Shown: positions 59,627-64,000 of the stretch, one piece after another | Numbering within the stretch: the stretch's first letter is position 1 | Layout of the letters: each line of letters opens with the position of its first letter | Assembly (NCBI GenBank): GCA_031550975.1 | Contig: JAVBOC010000011.1 | Coordinates: forward strand, 62,001 to 126,000 | DNA length: 64,000 bases | Direction: 5' to 3' | DNA from: UBA947 sp031550975 | GTDB taxonomy: Bacteria; Cyanobacteriota; Vampirovibrionia; Gastranaerophilales; Gastranaerophilaceae | Translations under genes and position numbers: made by a program | Notes under the pieces: model-generated | The model's database searches: none | Told to the model about the DNA's origin: nothing | What the model saw: only the letters and a program-made list of their open reading frames with translations

Positions 59627-60736
59627 ATGAATTTTAAAACACAAATAAGCAAAATACATTATGACAAAGATGCAAAAGGGTTGTTTTTTGGCGTTCTTAA
59701 ATTTGCCTCGTTGTTCTACGCTGTTGGCAGCGGGTTTAAGAATTTTCTATATGACAGAGAGATTTTAAAACCAACAAAGGTTAATGCGTATGTGATTTCT
59801 GTTGGGAACATTACAACCGGCGGGGTGGGTAAAACTCCCGTCGTCGCTGAAATTGTTAAATATCTAAAATCACGCGGCGAAAAAGTAGCAATTGTTTCAC
59901 GCGGTTACGGCGGTGGGCTCAGTAACCCCCGTCATTCTGAGCTTTTGCGAAGAATCTCAAGGTTTACGCTTGACAACAATGTTGAGATGTTTCGCTCTGC
60001 TCAACATGACGTCAAAGGGCTGAATGTCATCTCAGACGGGGAACAGATTTTTTATGATGCACAGATGGCTGGCGATGAGCCATACTGGTTAGCAGAGAAC
60101 ACAGGCGCAATTATGATTACTTCAAAAAATAGAATCGCTGCAGCGCGTTATGCGGTTGAAAAGTTTGGGGTGACGCATATAATTCTCGACGACGGGTTTC
60201 AGCACCGTAAACTTCATCGGGATTTGGATATCGTTTTGGCTGATTCAAAGATGCTTTTTGGTAACGAAAAATTATTGCCGGCAGGGCCGCTTAGAGAAGG
60301 ATTGGAAGCGTTTAGCCGTATTGACCGTTTAGTGATAGTCAGCAAAGATACTGACCACACACGTGCGGAAAAACTTGCCAAAATTATGGGCAAAAAAATG
60401 AAAGTTGAGACTTCTGTTTGTCGCACTGAGCCTGATTATATTTATAATATAAAAACAGATGAACGCCTCGCAGAGGGTAGTGAAGTAACTGCAATTTGCG
60501 CAATCGGACAGCCGCAACAGTTTTATGATTTCCTAAAAAATTACAACATAAAAAACACGATTACGTTTGACGACCATCATAGTTATGAACTAAACGATAT
60601 TGAAAAAGTACAAGGTGATATCATTACCACTGAAAAAGACGCTGTGAAATTGCAAAAATTTGGCCGCGATAATATTTATGCGTTGAAATTAAAGACAGAT
60701 ATCGACGTTGAAAATTTACTGTCATCCCGAACTTGA
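59627..60736 (+). CDS. lpxK: Tetraacyldisaccharide 4'-kinase with an in-frame repeat insertion
   Basis: A 369-residue lipid A kinase, about 25-30 residues longer than usual. SVGNITTGGVGKTP near residue 60 is the P-loop, VAIVSRGYGGGLS follows, and ILDDGFQHRKLHRDLDIVL near 185 is the family signature. Between GYGGGLSN and LNVISDGEQ lies a 28-residue insertion encoded by a CGTCATTCTGAG-type repeat (59929-60012). The C-terminus (ENLLSSRT) and stop are supplied by a second repeat at 60718-60810. The presence of LpxK indicates classic lipid A. The gene is leaderless by its -10. Confidence 0.95.
   Translation: MNFKTQISKIHYDKDAKGLFFGVLKFASLFYAVGSGFKNFLYDREILKPTKVNAYVISVGNITTGGVGKTPVVAEIVKYLKSRGEKVAIVSRGYGGGLSNPRHSELLRRISRFTLDNNVEMFRSAQHDVKGLNVISDGEQIFYDAQMAGDEPYWLAENTGAIMITSKNRIAAARYAVEKFGVTHIILDDGFQHRKLHRDLDIVLADSKMLFGNEKLLPAGPLREGLEAFSRIDRLVIVSKDTDHTRAEKLAKIMGKKMKVETSVCRTEPDYIYNIKTDERLAEGSEVTAICAIGQPQQFYDFLKNYNIKNTITFDDHHSYELNDIEKVQGDIITTEKDAVKLQKFGRDNIYALKLKTDIDVENLLSSRT
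59929..60012 (+). repeat. Palindromic repeat inserted in frame in lpxK
   Basis: CGTCATTCTGAG, CGAAGAATCTCA at the left; TGAGATGTTTCG and CAACATGACG at the right. Inverted ends; 82-84 bp. It encodes PRHSELLRRISRF then VEMFRSAQHDV. Confidence 0.85.
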
Positions 60737-60810
60737 TTCGGGATCTTCCACTAGTACGACTTGCGTGAACCTTGACGGTGGAAGATGCTGAAACAAGTTC
60801 AGCATGACAA
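60718..60810 (+). repeat. Palindromic repeat overlapping the end of lpxK
   Basis: CTGTCATCCCGAACTTGATT at the left, CAAGTTCAGCATGACA at the right, GATCTTCCAC and GTGGAAGATG between. The lpxK stop codon (TGA, 60734-60736) is inside it. Confidence 0.85.
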
Positions 60811-60852
60811 TGGAGGTATAAAATAACAATTAAGATTGATATAGATAAAATT

Positions 60853-61461
60853 GTGGCGGCACTGAAGTCGGCAAAACAGCCTCAGAGCGAGTTTGTGAAA
60901 TTGATGGACGAGTTTCGCGACCCTTATATCGTTTTGATCGCTTGTATTTTGAGCCTGCGCACAAACGACAAAACGACTTATCCTGCGACTCTGCGGATGT
61001 TGGAGCTTGGCAAAACGCCGGCGGAATTTGCTTTGATAGATCCGAAAGTTTTAGAAAAAGCGATTTATCCGGTGGGATTTTATGCTAATAAAGCTAAACA
61101 GATCGTCGAACTTTCAAAAGAGCTTGTTGAAAAATACAATTCGCAGGTTCCGGATACGATTGAAGAATTGATTAAATTTAAGGGTGTTGGCCGAAAGACT
61201 GCAAACCTTGTGCTGTCCGAAGGCTTCCATAAACCTGCGATTTGTGTCGATGTGCATGTGCATAGGATTTTTAACAGGATCGGTTATGTAAAAACCAAAA
61301 CCCCTGAGGAAACTGAATTTGCGCTGCGCGAAAAGCTGCCTGTGAAATATTGGATCGATATCAATTCGCTGATGGTCACCCACGGTCAAAATGTATGCAA
61401 ACCAATCAAACCAAACTGTCCCGTTTGTCCTATTGCCCAATGGTGTGAAAAACATATTTGA
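60853..61461 (+). CDS. nth: Endonuclease III (DNA glycosylase/AP lyase)
   Basis: A 202-residue repair enzyme counted from GTG 60853. The HhH-GPD core has FKGVGRKTANLVL near residue 110 with the catalytic Lys, CVDVHVHRIFNRIG with the catalytic Asp, and a C-terminal 4Fe-4S cluster with Cys spacing 6-2-5 (CKPIKPNCPVC, then QWC). It removes oxidised pyrimidines. GTG 60853 has no ribosome site; a strong GGAGG (60812-60816) lies just before an in-frame ATA (60823) and ATT (60829), so the real N-terminus may be ten residues longer with a rare start codon. Confidence 0.93.
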   Translation: MAALKSAKQPQSEFVKLMDEFRDPYIVLIACILSLRTNDKTTYPATLRMLELGKTPAEFALIDPKVLEKAIYPVGFYANKAKQIVELSKELVEKYNSQVPDTIEELIKFKGVGRKTANLVLSEGFHKPAICVDVHVHRIFNRIGYVKTKTPEETEFALREKLPVKYWIDINSLMVTHGQNVCKPIKPNCPVCPIAQWCEKHI

Positions 61462-61512
61462 CAAGTACCGCTGTTAAATATATACTTAGCTGAAGATGGG
61501 AGTTTTATATTT

Positions 61513-63465
61513 ATGGGAATTTTGTTTTTAATATTGTTTCTTTGGGTAATTATACTGCAACTTAACCTCAATGATGTCAAAGATGAGATTAGACGCCTTA
61601 AGATAACAAGCAGAGACGCGAAGCCATTTGGGCCAAAATCTGTTGAATCTGCTTTTGTAAAAGTTATACCTGCGGAAGAAAAAGCAATTCCGGTTGAGGA
61701 AAATATAGAGCCGTTCTGGGAAAATTCAGTACAGGTTCAGGAAAATATTGAAAAGACTTATGATGACTCGTTTGATTTCGAAAAGGTTTTTCTTGGCAAT
61801 ATATTCAACAAAGTCGGTGCTTTGGCGCTGATTATTGGGGTTTGTATTTTTATAAAATTAATATCACCATTTATAGTATTCACTCCGCTAATGAAGATTA
61901 TAACAGGATTTTTAGCAGGTGGCGCAATGATTGCGGGTGCTGTTAAATTGCACAAAGACGATATGAAAAGTTATGCAGAAGTTCTTATGGGAACCGGTTT
62001 TGCGATATTGTTCATAACAACATATTGCGCGACCAATTTGTTCCATATTTTTAATACGCCGGCGGCGCTTGTTGTTTCGGGTTTAATTTTAGTTGCGGCA
62101 TATTATGTTGCTGATAAAAACAAAACTGTATCCATGTTAGTTATTGGACTTATCGGCGGTTATTTAAATCCTTTCTTTATTGGCGAACCTCCTACAATAG
62201 AATTTTTGTTCGGGTATCTTATTTTGCTAAACGCACTTTCACTACTGTTTACTTATAGAAACGAAGATAAAAGTGCATTAAACTTTTTAAATTTAATTAT
62301 GACAACTTGTGTAATTTATTCGTTTTCACAATATAACGGCACTCCGAATATATTTTATCCGTTGGTCTTATGGCTGATGTACTTGGCGTTTGAAATCTTT
62401 AAACCAAATAATATGCTCAACTGGCTTAACTTTGCCGTGTTGACTTTGTTTTCAATATTAGTGTTCAGAGAAAATTATGTAAATATTGCTTCTTTGCTGG
62501 CGGCGATGGCTGTTATGTATGCCGGGCTTGCGATTAAGAAAAAATCAGAATACTATGTGTATTCATTGCTGGTTGCAATATTTTTGAGTACATATTTCTT
62601 CGGACAGGGCGCTCTAAAGTTATATTTGTGGTCAATAGAAGGCATGTTACTTGCTTATGCAGTAAATAAATATAAGTTGAATTACCTAGCAAATGGGGTC
62701 ATTGTGTTTTTCAGTGCCTCTATAACAACGGTGTTCTTTGTTATGCATGAGCCTTTTTATCTAATATTCGGGATTCCTATCCTTTCAGCATTTGTTTCAG
62801 GAAAACTTATTGAGCAAGAAAACAGACAGCAAGCAAATCTTTTGAGATTTAGCTATATTTCACTTATCTATTTGTATATTTGTTTTGAATTAAACCGCTT
62901 TCTGGTTCATTATAATCCGTATATAAGACCTATGGTGTGGGCGATTATCGGGTATAAATATTCATTACAGAGCAAAAGATTATATAGTATGACAAATTAT
63001 CAGGTGTTTGATGTCGTCGCTCACCTTATCGGTATATGTGCGCTGATTACGATGCTTGCAGCTAGTTACCAGTTTACGTATATGAGATTTATTGCGTACA
63101 CAGTTGCAATTGTGACGGCAGCTATTTATGCAAAATGGACAAAGTTAGAGGCTTATAAATACTTGGCAGCGGTTCTAGGGTTTTTCTTAGTTCACCTTGA
63201 AACATTACATCTGGCAGGCAGCCTTTCGCATTATTTAGTTTCAACGGTATGGATTTTATATGCAGGAACGATAATCCTTGTAGGCATATTCAAGGAACAG
63301 AAATTCCTGAAAAATACCGGAATTTGCATAAGTATTTTAGCTACAATAAAAATATTTATGCTTGATTTGTATAATGTTGATATGCTTTACAAGCTTATTG
63401 CATTCCTATTTTTGGGTGTAATATTGATGATAGTTTCATACTTCTATTCAAAGTATAAAGCTTGA
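61513..63465 (+). CDS. DUF2339 multi-pass membrane protein
   Basis: A 650-residue protein. An N-terminal helix (LFLILFLWVIILQL) and a charged coiled segment with EEKAIPVEENIE-like repeats are followed, from residue 95, by about 18-20 closely spaced membrane helices. Motif segments such as GNIFNKVGALALIIGV, MLVIGLIGGYLNPFF and LYLWSIEGMLLAYAV place it in DUF2339, a family of predicted membrane proteins with no established role. GGGAG lies about a dozen bases before ATG 61513. Separately transcribed. Confidence 0.85.
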   Translation: MGILFLILFLWVIILQLNLNDVKDEIRRLKITSRDAKPFGPKSVESAFVKVIPAEEKAIPVEENIEPFWENSVQVQENIEKTYDDSFDFEKVFLGNIFNKVGALALIIGVCIFIKLISPFIVFTPLMKIITGFLAGGAMIAGAVKLHKDDMKSYAEVLMGTGFAILFITTYCATNLFHIFNTPAALVVSGLILVAAYYVADKNKTVSMLVIGLIGGYLNPFFIGEPPTIEFLFGYLILLNALSLLFTYRNEDKSALNFLNLIMTTCVIYSFSQYNGTPNIFYPLVLWLMYLAFEIFKPNNMLNWLNFAVLTLFSILVFRENYVNIASLLAAMAVMYAGLAIKKKSEYYVYSLLVAIFLSTYFFGQGALKLYLWSIEGMLLAYAVNKYKLNYLANGVIVFFSASITTVFFVMHEPFYLIFGIPILSAFVSGKLIEQENRQQANLLRFSYISLIYLYICFELNRFLVHYNPYIRPMVWAIIGYKYSLQSKRLYSMTNYQVFDVVAHLIGICALITMLAASYQFTYMRFIAYTVAIVTAAIYAKWTKLEAYKYLAAVLGFFLVHLETLHLAGSLSHYLVSTVWILYAGTIILVGIFKEQKFLKNTGICISILATIKIFMLDLYNVDMLYKLIAFLFLGVILMIVSYFYSKYKA

Positions 63466-63814
63466 TTGTGAGTCCTTTCTCACGCATCTTAGCTCCTGTG
63501 GAGTTTTGTTCCAAAACTCTTACGTTGCTATATTGTGCTTATCCTGCTTGTCTTGCTGACGAAAGCCAACACTGATGAGTATCAGCTTACGCTTTCTTTA
63601 CATAATTTTAACACCGAAAACGGCTCTTGAAACTTGATTTTAAAAATTCACCGTGTGATAATGTTGTTAGCTGCTTTTGCAGCATGTAGATGATAGATGC
63701 GCCATTATGGCAAGGTGCGAATTAAGGTTCGCAAAAAGACGTAAACGGTGCAAGATTGGGAATTAGACGCGGTTTTGTTTCGACTATTTGCCCAAAATGA
63801 CAAAAGGAGCCGAC
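63466..63814. other. Structured-looking leader before the nuoE-like gene
   Basis: A 349-bp gap without a gene. From about 63650 it has short inverted words, e.g. GCTGCTTTTGCAGC (63671-63684), a tight hairpin, and GTGCGAATTAAGGTTCGCA further on. Its position in front of a redox gene suggests a regulatory leader. I could not fit it to FMN, cobalamin, Moco or c-di-GMP riboswitch consensus. Confidence 0.35.
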
Positions 63815-64000
63815 ATGAGTGTAGCAGAAAAGATTGACACGGCTAAGCTGGATGAGATTATAAGTCAGTGTGGAAGTAAGAAAGCTAACTTGATTGCAAT
63901 TTTGCAAAAAGTTCAAGAGATTTACAGATATTTACCCGAAGAAGCGATGATTTACATCGGAACAAAGATTCAAGGCCTTTCGCCAGCGACAGTTTTTGGC
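63815..64000 (+). CDS. NuoE/HndA-like 24-kDa 2Fe-2S subunit, N-terminal part
   Basis: The first 62 residues of a protein cut by the right edge. AAGGAG precedes ATG 63815. IAILQKVQEIYRYLPEEAMIYIG and LSPATVFG match the N-terminal helical part of NuoE-type subunits, in complex I and in NAD(P)-linked or electron-bifurcating hydrogenases (HndA). The Cys ligands lie beyond the edge, so which complex cannot be told; with rubredoxin in the window a hydrogenase of an anaerobe is plausible. Confidence 0.85.
   Translation, partial: MSVAEKIDTAKLDEIISQCGSKKANLIAILQKVQEIYRYLPEEAMIYIGTKIQGLSPATVFG

Noticed and set aside
63650..63814. Known riboswitch (FMN, cobalamin, Moco, c-di-GMP)
   Set aside because: No consensus core could be aligned by eye.

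Overview
The window reads as chromosome of an anaerobic, diderm, AT-rich bacterium. The gene set best fits the non-photosynthetic sister lineage of Cyanobacteria (Melainabacteria / Vampirovibrionia, Gastranaerophilales type). The signs are prepilins with an N-terminal FTLAE(V/T)L leader, a DUF4330 protein, a YidC with a large periplasmic insert, a short rubredoxin, a NuoE/HndA-like subunit, and scattered LPS genes (lpxK, heptose-type kinase, two GT9 transferases, O-antigen ligase-like, Wzx-like flippase, MsbA-like exporter, MCE/MlaD). This assignment is inferred from gene content; no 16S gene is present. I see no rRNA, CRISPR array, transposase, integrase or prophage. One tRNA (Pro-TGG) is present.

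Layout. 1-10 kb: truncated GH13-like enzyme, ahcY, a TPR protein and lipoprotein, a small XRE regulator, gyrA, dnaK. 10-16 kb: GT2, comM, a prepilin, GT9, SDR, secG, NrtR-like regulator. 16-22 kb: a flippase, then a 1318-residue secreted TPS-type beta-helix protein that carries exactly 60 Asp-Thr dipeptides and ends in a PilZ-like domain. 22-26 kb: fabI and valS. 26-34 kb: two tiny genes, then a leftward envelope-sugar block (phosphoesterase, PfkB kinase, DUF4330, ligase, aminotransferase), ispG, and a CX5R phosphatase. 34-46 kb: three exported proteins including a GHL10 hydrolase, mutL divergent from an orphan methyltransferase, a GAF-GGDEF-HD protein, GT9, a secreted GH13 enzyme, trxA. 46-54 kb: DEDDh exonuclease, MsbA-like exporter, coaE, rluB, thioesterase, rubredoxin, HELGH membrane protein, GT39, tRNA-Pro. 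54-64 kb: yidC-queA, lytic transglycosylase, MCE protein, a prepilin gene with an 11-G tract, lpxK, nth, a DUF2339 protein and the start of a nuoE-like gene.

Three patterns cut across genes. (1) Many first-in-operon genes have a -10 hexamer, often an extended TGnTATAAT, ending exactly 6-7 nt before the start codon with no Shine-Dalgarno. This predicts leaderless mRNAs. (2) A family of roughly 80-90 bp palindromic repeats (ends like TGTCATCCTGAAC or CGTCATTCTGAG) lies between genes, and has also inserted in frame inside an O-antigen ligase and lpxK. A related-looking element sits in queA, and repeat sequence supplies the C-termini and stops of three genes. (3) Several otherwise cytosolic-looking proteins begin with a short Asn/Ser-rich stretch ending in [S/N]-F-G.

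The candidates most worth following are the exported PilZ fusion with its DT array, the poly-G prepilin locus that is out of frame by one G here, the leaderless promoter architecture, and the in-frame repeat insertions.
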